A stretch of DNA of 64,000 nucleotides from the NCBI RefSeq assembly GCF_019175285.1, contig NC_056530.1:7484863-7548862 (forward strand), written 5' to 3'. The notes under the pieces are model-generated. The model saw nothing but the letters and a program-made list of their open reading frames with translations. It did no database searches and was not told the origin of the DNA. Source of the stretch: Sceloporus undulatus (Eukaryota; Chordata; Lepidosauria; Squamata; Phrynosomatidae). Below, piece after piece: positions 44,422-56,118 of the stretch. The stretch's first letter is position 1; the number at the start of each line of letters is the position of its first letter. A program made the position numbers and the translations under genes.

Positions 44422-44977
44422 CAGTGGTTCTGAAATTGTGGGGCAAGATCCCAAGGAGGGGGAGAGACATAGGCCTGTTACAGACAGCCAAAATAAAGCT
44501 GCTTTGAGTCACAGTGGAGGTATGGTGTTTCAATGATGCATGCGTCCTAGGAGTCCAGAAGCCGCACCAAAGCCATGCTCCAGTCTGGAGCGTGGCTTTG
44601 GTGTGACTTCTGGACTCTTATGCATCATTGAAACACCATACCTCCACTGTGACTCGAAGCAGCTTTATTTTGGCTGTCTGTAACAGGCCTTAGAGGCCTT
44701 TATCTGTCCTCCTCTTCCTCTTCTCAAACTTTTTATGTGCAAAATTTACCTGTGCATTGAATCAAACATTGAATTTACTTAAATAAAGCTGTACTAATTT
44801 ATTTTCTTAGAAAATGTAAAAATATGAATATGCATGAATGTGTGAATGAAAATATGCACATTAAATAAACAGAATATTTTTATTTATATATTACATCAAG
44901 TGGGGGGGGGGGATGTTGCAAAGTCTACATGTAGATGTAAAGGGGAGTCCCAAGGGTAAGGCTTTGGAGTACCATTG
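44422..44977. mobile_element. Non-autonomous hAT element, copy 3, containing a palindromic MITE
   Basis: Ends CAGTGGTTCTGAAATTG / CTTTGGAGTACCATTG. Flanks TCCTAAAG and CCCTAAAG are an 8-bp duplication with one difference. Interior matches copy 1 in reverse (TAAATAAACAGAATATTTTT). Confidence 0.85.
44472..44689. mobile_element. Palindromic MITE, subfamily B, copy 2
   Basis: GGCCTGTTACAGACAGCC inverted at both ends; GAGTCACAGTGGAGGTATGG arms. Inserted inside the hAT at 44422-44977. Confidence 0.88.
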
Positions 44978-45261
44978 CCCTAAAGGCACCAGAGCCTGTC
45001 TGATCTTGGAAGCTAAGCAGGGTCAGCACTGTTTAGTACTTGGATGGGAGACCAACAACAAATACCAGGAAGGAACTGACAAAACCACCTCTGAAAACCC
45101 TATGAAATTCATGGAGTCACCATAAGTCAATAGGCAACTTGAAGGTGCACATACACACACATATGAATTCAAATGAACATCTATGAACAAAATGCTTTCA
45201 TTTTGTTACAGTAAAAGCATATAGGAAGGAAGGGATCCTGCAGCTCCATCCCACTGACTGC

Positions 45262-45311
<50 letters not shown>

Positions 45312-45470
45312 NNNNNNNNNNTAATAATAATAATGTTTTTATTTTTATACCGCCCTTCCAAAGATCAGGGCGGTTAACAACATAATAAAAACAGTACAAC
45401 ATACAAATTATGCAATTACAGATTAAAAACAGATACAACAAAACAGAATAAAAGCCCCGTTAGCCATAAT
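45262..45470 (-). mobile_element. L2 LINE 3' terminus with (TAA)n tail and assembly gap
   Basis: TTTTTATTTTTATACCGCCC and GATCAGGGCGGTTAACAACA equal the reverse of the L2 end at 4560. The TAA microsatellite at 45262-45333 contains ten N at 45312-45321. Confidence 0.85.
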
Positions 45471-46240
45471 TTTGGATGGGCAGACTGCAAGTTTTTGTGT
45501 TTTTATTGGAGCCTCAAAATCCATCCACCAGAATTTAACGCCAAAATCAGACTAATCTGAGCCAAGAACTGAACAGACTCCCCATTTAATCTGACCTTTC
45601 CTAATTTCACTGTGTATATTTAATATTCTTTCTAAGACATTCTGACCCCCTAAACTATTTCAGGTTTAAAGGTCTCCATAGCATTACCAAAGAATGCGTT
45701 TTATTCTAACTATTATGGAAAATGCAAACTTCAGTTTAAAACATTATTGTACTCTATTTAGGCCAGGGCCATCATAATGTAAAGCCTTGCCGTTGACTTG
45801 ATTTGTGTGTAAATCTGATGCTGCTACAATTAAAGCAATTGGGAGTCAGAATTTCTTGCTGATCTATCACTGATCACACAGAGATCTACCAGCAGAACCA
45901 GATGTATTTTCTCCTCCAAGCACCTGATTTGTTCTATCTAGTTCCTGCAATGCCTTTGGGCTGTTTACTAAGGCACAGTTCCTAGGGCATATAATGCTTA
46001 ATAAGGTCATTGTGTACTGCTGACCTCTGAGGGCTGATTTCCCAGTGCTGGCTCCTGGCCCATGGCTGGACGGAGTAGCCCGCTGACCTTAGGCCATATC
46101 TTCTGATTCCCACAGAAGGTAAATTCTCTACTTGCTCCAAAGGAACACGGCCCCCAGAAAGAATTTAACTCCTCCCAGTTTGGGCCTGCAGTAACTTGAT
46201 TCAGAACTAAGATCTGGATTTTGGACAAATGGTTATTCTT
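45471..46240. other. Intergenic, unassigned
   Basis: No exon or clear repeat seen. Confidence 0.3.
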
Positions 46241-46400
46241 GGATCTGATTAAGGGAATGCTGTGGATATAGTATATCTTGATTTCAGTAAGGCCTTTGAC
46301 AAGGTTCCCCATGACATTCTTGCAAACAAGCTAATGAAATGTGGGCTAGAAAACATAACTGTTACATGGATTTGTAATTGGTTGACCGGCTGAACCCAAA
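46241..46400 (+). mobile_element. CR1 LINE reverse-transcriptase fragment
   Basis: Encodes VDIVYLDFSKAFDKVPHDIL then KLMKCGLENITVTWI, the classic CR1 RT block, only about 50 codons long. Confidence 0.88.
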
Positions 46401-46683
46401 GGATGGTCAGCCGTGGCTCCTTTTGTGTCCTGATTCTATGACTTGGGCACTGAAATCTAAGCAGTATGAAACCAAGGTTGCTTGGGAACATAGCCTGTCC
46501 AACCTGTGTTTAATAGAGTTGATTTAGTCAAAGTCATAGTTGCTCGTATTTACAACAGTCTGTCTCCTTTTTAAATTTCCAAGATCCTATGTGGAACCAG
46601 AGGTTATGCACAGGGGATTCTGGCAGTAGGATCATGCCCCCTGTACAACAGGGCAGCTCAGAAGAGGGACCTATTGACCTAGA

Positions 46684-46901
46684 TCCAAAACACACTGCAG
46701 AAATAATCCAGTTTGAGATTGCTTTACTTGCCCTGGCTCAGTACCAGGGAATCCTGAGAAGTGTAGTTTAGTGTGGCACTAGAGCTCTCTGACAGATAAG
46801 GCTAAATATCTCACATAACTATGACCCCCAGAATTCCTTAGCCTTGAGCCAGGGCAGTTAAAGCAGTCTCAAACTGGATTATTTCTGCAGTGTGTTTTGG
46901 A
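46684..46901. mobile_element. Palindromic MITE (TCCAAAACACACTGCAG type), copy 1
   Basis: TCCAAAACACACTGCAGAAA pairs with TTTCTGCAGTGTGTTTTGGA; inner arms GCCCTGGCTCAGT / GAGCCAGGGCAG. Confidence 0.88.
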
Positions 46902-47565
46902 CCCTAGTCTCTGCAGCATAACAGTGCTACTAGGATTCCCAGATCTCAGGGTCTGCCCTCAATTTTAAAAGTGAGGAGGAATCTCAGGGTGAGAGCAGTG
47001 TCTTGAACATTACATACATACATACACCTATCTGTGTTCTTGGCTCCTTGTTGCAATAGGTTGCTTTGGAGCAGTTATTGTAGAATGTTAAAAGCCTGGA
47101 AAATTTTCCTTGGCTGGGCTCTTAAGGGCTCTTAAAAGTGTTTGGGAAGGTGCTAAAGATACAACATTCAGCAGAAAGACAAAAGTCCACAGAGACTGTC
47201 AGGAGGCTGCAGGGAGGAAGAAGCTGCTGTTTCTGTTGCTGCCTTGGACCTCTGCTTCCTAAGTGGCTTTGTCTCCATAGAGGACTGAGGCCCTAACTCA
47301 ACTGGCTTGCACTGGGCACAAAGGGCAAAGGCTTGTCCTTTTGCCTGATAGATGCAAGGGCTTGTTGCCTACCTAGACCAATCCTGCTTTTATTACCCTC
47401 CTATCTGTTTTTTCTACTGTTTTTAGAATAAACTGTCCTGTTAGCCTAATATAGGAAGGATGTGTTTTCCAGAGGAAGGAGGGGATGCACAGGTTCATGG
47501 AGCAGCCATTGGAATCATTCAAAGCAGAGGGAGATATGGAGGGAGGAGACAAAGGAGTTTATCAT
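46902..47565. other. Intergenic, unassigned
   Basis: 46935-47030 and 29154-29270 share AATCTCAGGGTGAGAG, so an uncharacterised repeat is likely. Confidence 0.35.
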
Positions 47566-47570
47566 ACAGG

Positions 47571-47892
47571 AGGAATTTCTCTTAATTTCGAATGAAAAGC
47601 AAGTGGGGCCAGAACGCATTCATGTGAATTCGCTAGTTCAGCAAATTTACGTGAATGCAAATTGCGTTCAAACTGGCTTCCCATTGCCCGAAAATAGCAT
47701 GCCATTGCCCGAATTTGCATGTAGTGGTCTATCACACAATAATGTGAAACCCCATGATTGTGCTCGGACTGACTTCCCATTGTCCGAATTTGCATGTGGT
47801 GGTCTATCACGCAATAACATGAAACCCCAGGATTGCGTTTGGATTGCCATTGGATTATACTTCCAATTTCCCTTATCTGATAAACTCCAAAA
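47571..47892. repeat. Unclassified dispersed element with 75-bp unit, copy 2
   Basis: Same flanks as 41556-42098 (AGGAATTTCT left, GGATTATACTTCCAATTTCC right), the same 99-bp first unit, but only one 75-bp unit (47756 to 47830). Confidence 0.85.
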
Positions 47893-47899
47893 TGTCAGG

Positions 47900-48700
47900 G
47901 AAGAAGAGAGCACAAGAAGGTCCTGGATGAATAATCTGAGCTGGCCTGTATTACAGAGACCTGGTTGGATAAGGCTGGTGGGGTGTGGGGTCAATCTCTG
48001 TCCACTTTGCCCACCAGGCTTCTCTGTGCAGCAGCAAGTGAGACCTAAGGGGCGGGGAGGTGGAGTTGCAGTGCTCTATCGTGATTCCATCCCCCGACAC
48101 AGTTATTGGTTTCCAGTGTGTTTATTTAAAGGTGGATACCTGGAACAGAATAGGGATTCTGTTGGTGTACCTACTGCCCACCCTGTTGCTCAATAGTCTC
48201 CCATCCTGAGCTAGCTGAAGTGGTTTCGGGTCTGGTGTTGGAATCCCCATGCCTATTAGTGTTGGAAGACCTCAACTTCCATGCTGAGATTGCCCTTTCA
48301 GGAGTGGATTAAGACCTTATACCCTCCATGACAACCAGAGGTCTGTCCCAAATGATATCTGCCCCTATTCATGCTGCTGGGCACACTCTGGACCTCGCTT
48401 TCTGCCATGGGTGGGTGATCATGATCTTGGTGTGGAGGAACTTTCCACAATTGCATTGTCATGGACAGATCATTAGATGGTCAGGTTTCAACTCACTGGG
48501 ACTTGGAATCTCTGCCGGGGTCAGGGACTGATTAGAATGATCCGCTCCAGGAGGCTGATGGATCCAGATAGTTTCCTGAGGACTCTTGGGGAGTTTTCTG
48601 GTACCTCGGCAGGCAATTCTGTTGAGGCTCTGGCCAATCTTTGGAACAGAGAAATGGTCAGGGCAGTGGACACAATCATTGCTGAGGAAGGGAAGAAGGT
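47900..48700 (+). mobile_element. L2 LINE endonuclease-region fragment
   Basis: TETWLDKAG-like, GRGGGVAVLYRDSI, DLNFHAE, TTRGLSQMISAPIHAAGHTL and DLAFCHG are recognisable pieces of an L2 endonuclease in broken frames. Confidence 0.7.
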
Positions 48701-49676
48701 GCAAATAACACAACAGACAACCAATTGGCATGAAAGGCCACAACTTTATTGAAAACAGCAATGAAGAGAAAAGAGGGCTGGCCTGAAAGCATGAGGTCTG
48801 GATCTGACACCCACCAACCTGTATTGGTTGATGATTCGAAATGCCTGGTCATGGCCAGGCTTCAGGATGACAGAAGGGTAACCGGCTTAAAGTGCGCTCG
48901 CCACTTAGGGAGCCGTTATGTGCATATGTGCATCTTCGCCCCATATCACCGGGGAATGCCCAATCGATGCCGCCCCCGCAATGGCAACATCACTGACCCT
49001 CAGCATCCCCGGGTCCCAGCGGGACTCCTGATCCCGTGCTGTTTCCCAGGCTGTTCTGATCTATCTGCCATGTTTGCAACTCCTGAAGGGAACCAGGCAC
49101 CATTCATTGAAGGGAGTGGCTTCCAGGGTTTCACTGTGGTGTACTGACAGACAGTGTCCTGGCCATCATCCTTGCCAGCTCCTGGTAGATAGCATAATTT
49201 GCAAAATGTCATTTGGATCACCTTTAAAAAGTAGGAGATATAAGCAACAGATACTACCATCTCTCAATACATTTGCCTTGTTTGCAAAAGCCTCTAGATA
49301 GTGAAATACCTTTAAACTTCTTTGGCTGATTCTGTTCACCTAGACTAGCCAAAGTATTAGACACTTCATTGATAATGTCTTCTTCCATCTGGCCGCTGCT
49401 GTTGAATTGAACCTAATGAGGTCTCCATAAGTAGGTGCTGGTTGTAGTTCCTTGGCTCACATCAGTGACCTGAGGAGCCTAACAGGGTTCTGAGGGCAAC
49501 TGAGCCAGTGGGACCTGATGATGGGTCTGTAGAGCAGTGTGGCAGGGCATACACAGGGCACCTCATGTTCAATCTATGGCTTTGTTAGTTTAAATTATCT
49601 TTAATTTGTTAGGAAAAGATGGGCAATACTGAGCTAGAAAAAACAACAGTCTGTCTCAGAACCCAGAAAAGTTACT
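48701..49676. other. Unassigned CpG-containing block
   Basis: 48830-49150 is unusually GC-rich (CACTTAGGGAGCCG, GATGCCGCCCCCGCAATGG) but carries no recognised coding domain. It could be an uncharacterised element. Confidence 0.3.
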
Positions 49677-49678
49677 GG

Positions 49679-49875
49679 TCCAAAACACACTGCAGAAATA
49701 ATCCAGTTTGAGACCGCTTTAACTGCCCTGCCTCAGTGCTAGGAAAGCCTGGGAATTGTAGTTTATTGTGGCACTAGAGCACTCTGACAGAGAAGGCTTA
49801 ACAAAACTGCAGTTTCCAGAAGTCCCTAGCATTGAGCCAGGGCAGTCACAAACTATTTCTGCAGTGTGTTTTGGA
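49679..49875. mobile_element. Palindromic MITE (TCCAAAACACACTGCAG type), copy 2
   Basis: Same ends and inner arms as 46684-46901; one arm has lost a few bases. Confidence 0.85.
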
Positions 49876-50690
49876 CCACTGTTACCATCTTAACCATCTT
49901 AACTGAGCTTTTTTGGGACACATTCCCTCCCTTATTTTCTTTTTTTTTTTTTTTTTTTTGTATTTATACAAACATTGAGGACCCCCTGTTCTGAATGGAT
50001 GGTGCCATTTTAGCTACATAAAAATTATGATCACTATTAATATATGCTTACCTTCTACAACTGTGTACATTCCAAATGTTTTTGAAATTGTATCATCTAT
50101 TTCCAGTGTGGAGAAATAGTGGAATGCTCCACATTTGGAGGGCACTCGACCGGGGAGGGCTTGTAAATGGAATACAGTCAATACTGGAGTTTGACAGGTT
50201 TGACTACCATTATATTTCAGAATGAACTTTGATTTGCAAATGCAAGTAAATTGGAATGATGATTTCTGCCTGCTCTGGAAATAGTTACTTTTTAACTGGC
50301 TTGCTCACTTGAACAAGGTGATTACACAATACAGCCTCTTGAGCAGCAATTTAAGTAATCCCTAAAGAGGTAATGTGGTGGGAGGGCAAGCAAAGGACCT
50401 TTGGACTACAGCCTCTTCTTGTCCAAGACATTTCACTGCTTTGCACACATATAGGCCTCTGGAGGATGCATGAAGTCTATGGATGAACATAATTTAGAAT
50501 CCACCCAACACCAAAGGTTGAAAACATTACTTTTTTAAACTAAGGTTTACAGAACCGCTAACTTCTGCTATAAACACTGCAGAGAGTGGCAGGGAAGGCA
50601 GATATCGACCCTTGAGTCAACATGGTGCACTTGGCTGCATCTGGTTTACTAAAAACCAGGATTTCACTTTTTTTAAAAAGGAGATCCTCC
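49876..50690. other. Intergenic, with poly-T run
   Basis: T tract at about 49939-49959; otherwise unassigned. Confidence 0.35.
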
Positions 50691-51530
50691 AAGATCATAG
50701 ATTCATGGAGTTGGAAGAGACCACAAAAGTCATCCAGTTCTATCCTGTGCCATGTTGGAATACACAATCAAAGCACTCCTGACAGATGAGCATTCAACCT
50801 CTGCTTTAAAAACTCCACAGAAAGAGACTCCACTCCACTCTGAGGCAGTGTGTTGCATAAGGACATTCCATCAGGAAGTTCTTCTTAGTGTTTAGGTGGA
50901 ATTGCTTTTCCCGTGGTTTGAATCTATCCTATTCTCTGGAGCAGCAGAAAACAAGCTTCCTCCAGCCTCAATATGACATCCCTTCAAATATTTAAACATG
51001 TCTATCATGTCACCTTTTAACCTTCTCTTCTCCAGGCCAAACATATCCAGATCCCTAAGCCTCTCATAGGGCATAGTTCTCATACCTTTGAACAGTTTGG
51101 TCGCTCTCCTCTGGACATGTCCCAGCTTGTCAATCTCTCTCTTGAACTGCGGTGCCCAGAACTGGACACAATATTCCAGGTGAGGTCTGACCTAAGCAGA
51201 AGAGAGTGGTACTATTATTTCCCTCTATCTAGATACTACAATCCTATTGATGCAGTCTAGGATCATATGAGCTTTTAACGCTGCTACATCACACTGCTGA
51301 CTCGTGTTCAACTTGTGATCTACTAAGATCTCTCGATCCCTTTCACATGTATTGTTGTCAAGCCAGGTCTCCCCCATCCTATATCTGAGCCTTTCATTTT
51401 TTCTGCCTTGCATTTCTCCCTGTTGACATTCATTTTGGTAATTTTGGCCTGACTCTCTAATCTGTTGAAATCATTTTGAATTCTGATCCTTCCTTTGGAA
51501 TCTGAGTCCCTCGGAGTTCCTACCATGCTG
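50691..51530 (-). mobile_element. CR1 LINE 3' end, long copy
   Basis: Begins ATCATAGATTCATGGAGTTG (CR1 terminus), with minus-strand pieces [20 protein letters not shown] and [20 protein letters not shown], and further upstream DKLGHVQRRATKL-type and HVKGIER-type sequence. Confidence 0.88.
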
Positions 51531-52760
51531 ACTAGTCACATATGCTGTACATGCTTTTCTATGTATTACTGGATGATGGGATGTGTGATACCATTGGTAT
51601 TGCTGGGTGGAAGAAATGTTTATCTTCTTGGAATGAACAAATGTGAAGAGGAGGTAATATGTATCAGGAGCAGTCAAGATCAGTCCCATGGGAATCCCTG
51701 GTATGGAGAGAGACAGCATGGCCTGTAAATAGGCATGTTTTGCTGTGGGAATGAATGGACTTTGAGCACATGAAAGGGTTTGAATTGCTCCGTGCTTTTA
51801 ATATACTCTGTAACCAAAACTGCTTTAGCCCTAACAACATTGTCATTGCTGTGAACACATTAATTTTCTTAATAAAGTTTTCATTTTTCACACTGAGGCT
51901 TGGATTTCTGAATAAGGTCAGTCAGTACATGACAGTTTTTAAAGAGTCCTTTACAAGCCTGAATCAATGCAGGAATACTTTCACAAAAGTCCTTTCTCAC
52001 CAGTGAATTGGAGGTGATAGAATGCCTGATATGGGATGACCTGGAAGCCACCATATCCATTGAGTTGGGGACTGGGGAGTTGAGCCAATATGTAGTTCCT
52101 TGAAGAGAGTTATCAAGACATGACCTGGAGTGACTGGAACCTTGGGGCCTTTTTTTACACTTTTTGGAAACCTGTCCCCTCATCAGCTGAGGCTTCCATC
52201 TCACCTCACCATTACTGGAGGACGTCTCCTCCTGCGCGCCCTCCTCCTCCAGGATTTTCATTGCCAACTTCCCAGGTAGCAATAGCTGGCTCAGGATCTT
52301 TTCTTTCCTGTTGCCACCACCTCACTGGCATAGTTATGATGCTGTAGTGCACCAACAAGATTCCAGACTAGATGCTTATGGGTTCCATCGCCTGTCTTCC
52401 CTAGTTGTTGGCCATATTGTCAGAGACTGATGGGAGCTGGAGTACAAGATGGGCTATAAATTCTCTGTCATCTGGAGACAGTATGATAGAGTACTGCCTT
52501 GATGTCACCCCCCAAAATGAAAGGCATAATTATTTATGCAATGAGGAACTAAAGCTATAGTATCTAGATTTTGAGGGTCAGACAGCTATGTTCAGCACTT
52601 CAGATCCCCACATCATGCTGTGCCACCACAGCTGCCATTTTCTGCTTCCAGAAGTGACAGCTGGTCAGGAACATAGATTTTGTTTTTGCTATTTCAGCAT
52701 ATCTCTCAACAGCATTTAAATGCAACCTGTATCCTCTCCCATTAGGTAGCTCCCTCCTGA
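51531..52760. other. Intergenic; unrecognised 133-codon open frame
   Basis: A minus-strand open frame at 52282-51881 starts MLPGKLAMKILEEEGAQEET and ends with a short Cys/His-containing region (LFKNCHVLTDLIQKSKPQCE). I cannot assign it; it may be chance or a decayed gene fragment. Nothing else is recognised here. Confidence 0.25.
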
Positions 52761-52767
52761 TAGTGAC

Positions 52768-52980
52768 TTATTGTTGTTATGGCCTTCAGGTTCAATCTAT
52801 GGAAACCCTATCATAGGGTTTTCTTGGCAAGATTAGTGCAAATGAGGTTTGTCACTGCCTTCCTTTATGTCTGAGAGAGTATAACTTGCCCATGGTCAGC
52901 CAGAGGGTTTCTATGACTGAGTGGAAATTTGAACTTTGGTGTCCCAGAATCCTGGTCCACACTCTGATCACAATTACATG
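52768..52980 (-). mobile_element. MIR-like tRNA SINE
   Basis: TTGTTGTTATGGCCTTCAGG tail and GGAAATTTGAACTTTGG body, reverse orientation. Confidence 0.7.
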
Positions 52981-53270
52981 GCCTTACAGAGGCCAACTTA
53001 TGCATGGGTGGTTCATTTATTTGGTTGTACCAGAAGTCTGAATTCTCTACTGATCTCTGGCAATGATCAGACTCCCTCCTAAATTTGTCTTTTGCCTGGT
53101 ACAGGCCCCCAACAAGATCATACTGGCTGTTGGTACATGGGAGGAGCTCAGCAGAGAAGTGTCCAGTTATGTTCTTATAGGTGAGTGTCATCCTGTGGGA
53201 CCTCTGGCAGACCATGGCACATCCTAGAAGATGCCTTGTTGCTATAGCATGTAAAAGATGCATTTGGGGT

Positions 53271-53617
53271 GTGTGACAGGAAAAGCGGCGTAGGTGCGTT
53301 ACATACGCACCGAGAGTACGTGCTGAGCACATACTAGGGTTAGAAAAGGGTGTCCTTTCCGGATGCCCCTAACCCTAGTACACGCTCGGCGCATACAAAA
53401 TGGCGGCACCCGTTCTACATGGGCAGCGCCATCTTGATGTTGCACGTCGCGTGGCGATAATGATGCAAGTGCGCCATTGGCGCCTTGCAGTGTCATTAGC
53501 ACACCGCAAGAAGAAGCTGCATTTTGTAGCTTCTTTTTGCTGCGCAGAGGAGCCGCGCGGTTTGGCCGCTGAGGCTCCTCCACGCAGCAAATGAAGGCGC
53601 TTTTCAGACCGCCCTAT
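53271..53617. mobile_element. GC-rich non-autonomous DNA transposon, copy 2
   Basis: CpG-rich, with inverted ends GACAGGAAAAGCGGCG / CGCTTTTCAGACCGCCC and an internal mirror (ACCCTAGTA / TACTAGGGT at 53333 and 53370). Confidence 0.6.
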
Positions 53618-54800
53618 TGTTTCACTTGATTCAGAATCTTGGCCCACATCTTTTTGGCTGAAAAAACATATTAGGGATGGATTGGAGAGGGTAATGGGTC
53701 TGAGATCTATGAGCCTCCCTGTGGGTTGCATGCTTCTCAGCAGTAGCAAAATTACTTCACCACCAACCCCCAACCCCCACAATTCCCTCCCAAAAAAAGG
53801 GCATACTGCTCAAATGGAGAAATCTTGAAATAAGTAGAAAAGGAAGACCACTAGGTTGCATTCAGTATTAAACACAAATTACTTGCTATGTAGACTCATA
53901 TATTCCCGATGGACAATTTCAGAGTTCTATTTAAAAAATTAAAAAATAAAGAAGCCCTGCAAGTCTGAAGTCAGTTAACTTCCCATTCTCTTCTAGTCAA
54001 TTACTGTAGTTTCTTATCCTTGAAAAGTGTTTGACAGAGAGTGCCACCTTTTGGTGCTGCCATGTCATATTGTCATTGGAAAATCAACTGTACCTGTTCA
54101 CCTGAGCCAAAACCAAGAACAGTTGGTGGAAGATTCTGGGACATTATTCTGCTTGAGGAGATGGACAAGATGGCACCTCTCTCCCACTCCACATGGGTGC
54201 ATTGCAATTCCATACTGAGGATGGGATAGCATCATCCTCCATAAATGGGTAGTTGTGGGAAATGGCATCACTGGGGAGTGTGGGGAGTGCAGACTGCACT
54301 AAATAACACCCTAAGGGGGATGTACACCTGGTGGGGCTGCTGGGAGAATGAGAAAGGGTGTCATATCCCTTTCTCACTTGCCAAGCAGCTGTGCAAGACC
54401 CCAAATGGCCCTCTGAAGGTTGCAGCACCACCTTACTGGGGTGCCTTTTGTTTGAGTTGCAGCTGATCCACAGAGCAGCCACTCCGGGTCCCAAGCAGTC
54501 AGTGAAAGCCACAGCTCCAGGAGGTGTCTTTTGTTTGGGGCCCAGACCCCAAATGGCCATCCAGAGCCTGCAGCACCGGTGCATCAAGCAGTGGTCTTGC
54601 TGGGCAGTGGGCTGCACAAGGAAGCAGACAAGCAAGGCATTGGGAGGGTGGGTGGCAGATCAGTCTGCCCTCCCACTGCTCTTTCCACTGCCCAGGTGGC
54701 ACCAACCACAGGGGTGCCACTGGTTGTGGGGTTTAGGAAAGAAAAGTATGGCTAATACAGCCCCTTCAAGTGAAGTACTGGCCAGAAGGATCACTTGGCT
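53618..54800. other. Intergenic; imperfect long tandem repeat
   Basis: 54401-54545 and 54547-54690 share CCCCAAATGGCC, GCAGCACC, TCTTTTGTTTG/CCTTTTGTTTG blocks. No gene recognised despite several open frames. Confidence 0.4.
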
Positions 54801-54805
54801 AAGGA

Positions 54806-55040
54806 TTCTTTCACACTACAAAATTAAGAGATGTCCCTTGCACCACTCAGAGCCTTTCAGCACTATACAGTTATAGCATGATGATTCTACTTTAACTGTC
54901 ATGGTAACATCCTATGGAAACCTGTGCTTTGGCAAGTCACAAGAACTCTCTGGCTGAGAATTCTAACAATTCCGTAGTATGTTGCCATGGCTGTTAAAGT
55001 GGAACCAGAACACAATAACTGTGTAGTGTGAAAAGCCTTT
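54806..55040. mobile_element. Palindromic MITE (TTTCACACTACA type)
   Basis: TTCTTTCACACTACA and TGTGTAGTGTGAAAAGCC are inverted ends; inner ACTTTAACTGTCATGG / CCATGGCTGTTAAAGT arms also pair. Confidence 0.75.
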
Positions 55041-55528
55041 CAATGGAAAGCCCACAACTACTGCTGTTGCTGCTCTTTCCATGTACAGTATTTGTTGCTT
55101 AAGCCATTCCCTCACTCTGCTAAATGGTTAGCTGCTCTGAGACCATTTCTCAGCGGTATAAATACAGTACAATAAATGAGGAGCAGGAGGAGATGAAGAA
55201 GTAGCTGCCGCTGCCGCTGCTGCTTCCAACCTGGGACAAGCAACCCATTACTACACATATCCTACCCCTGCTTTAAAGCTGTCTACAGCTTGGGAATAAC
55301 ATGATTTAAATGGGGGGAAACAATGAGAAGGAAAGGGATTACCTCCTTTCCTCCCACATTTACTGCTCTTGATAAATCGGGTAGGTCCTGAGGCCAAATC
55401 CTACTCTTCAGTGATCTCAGTTTTGCTTCTGGGGATTCCTCAGATGTCCTGTGAAACTACTGTTTAATGGTTTCCTGTTTTTGTATGGCTTGGTTGTTGT
55501 TATGTGCCTTTAAGTTGTTTCTGACATA

Positions 55529-55732
55529 TGATGACCAGTGTGGTGTAGTGGTTTGAACATTGCACTATAACTCTGGAGATCAGGGTGTGAATCCGAGCTT
55601 GGCCATGTAAACCTGCCACACTCTCTCAGCCTCAGAGGATGGCAATGGCAGACCCCCTCTGATGAAACTTGCCAAGAAAAACCCTTAAGTCAGAAATGTC
55701 TTTAAGGCACACAACAGTAACAACAACAACAG
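55529..55732 (+). mobile_element. MIR-like tRNA SINE
   Basis: ACCAGTGTGGTGTAGTGGTT head, GGGTGTGAATCCGAGCTTGG B box, AGGCACACAACAGTAACAAC tail. Confidence 0.85.
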
Positions 55733-56118
55733 GGGACCTATCGGGGTTTTCTTGGCAGGACTGTTTCAGAGGATGCTACGATGGCCTTCCTGTAAGGCGC
55801 AGATAGGGTGAGGAATTATTTATGTGTGAGAAATTATTACTTAATTACTAATAAAGAAGAACTAAAAGAGGCTGCACAGCTTATGTTTGCCTAAATCTAC
55901 CAGGAAGGTTAAGATTCCAAACTCTCATGTTTTCTTCCCCCTGTTGAATTAACTGAGTGAGAAATACTTTTGCATTTTGAACTCAGTTTGCACCAATTAA
56001 GTAAGCCTTGGACAAAGGAGGAAAGTAGAAGTAGGAGAAGAAACCAGGAAATTTTAAAAGCAGCTGAAAGGTGGGATGACAGATAATTTTAATCAGGAGT
56101 GTCTCTGCCAAATCCATA
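55733..56118. other. Intergenic, unassigned
   Basis: No feature recognised. Confidence 0.3.

Larger units (their letters stand above)
44406..45165 (+). mobile_element. 5S-rRNA-derived SINE, copy 2, with nested insertions
   Basis: Head AAATATCCTAAAG at 44409-44421, then the hAT at 44422-44977, then CCCTAAAGGCACCAGAGCCT and the 5S-like GATCTTGGAAGCTAAGCAGG, TAGTACTTGGATGGGAGACC. The tail is CACCATAAGTCAATAGGCAA then CACACACA. Confidence 0.88.

Noticed and set aside
44978-45060. 5S rRNA gene
   Set aside because: Only the internal-promoter part matches 5S, it is followed by a SINE tail, and a related copy at 30.7 kb is equally fused.
54144-54876. Overlapping 160-170 codon frames on both strands
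   Set aside because: Come from an imperfect 145-bp tandem repeat; no recognisable domain.
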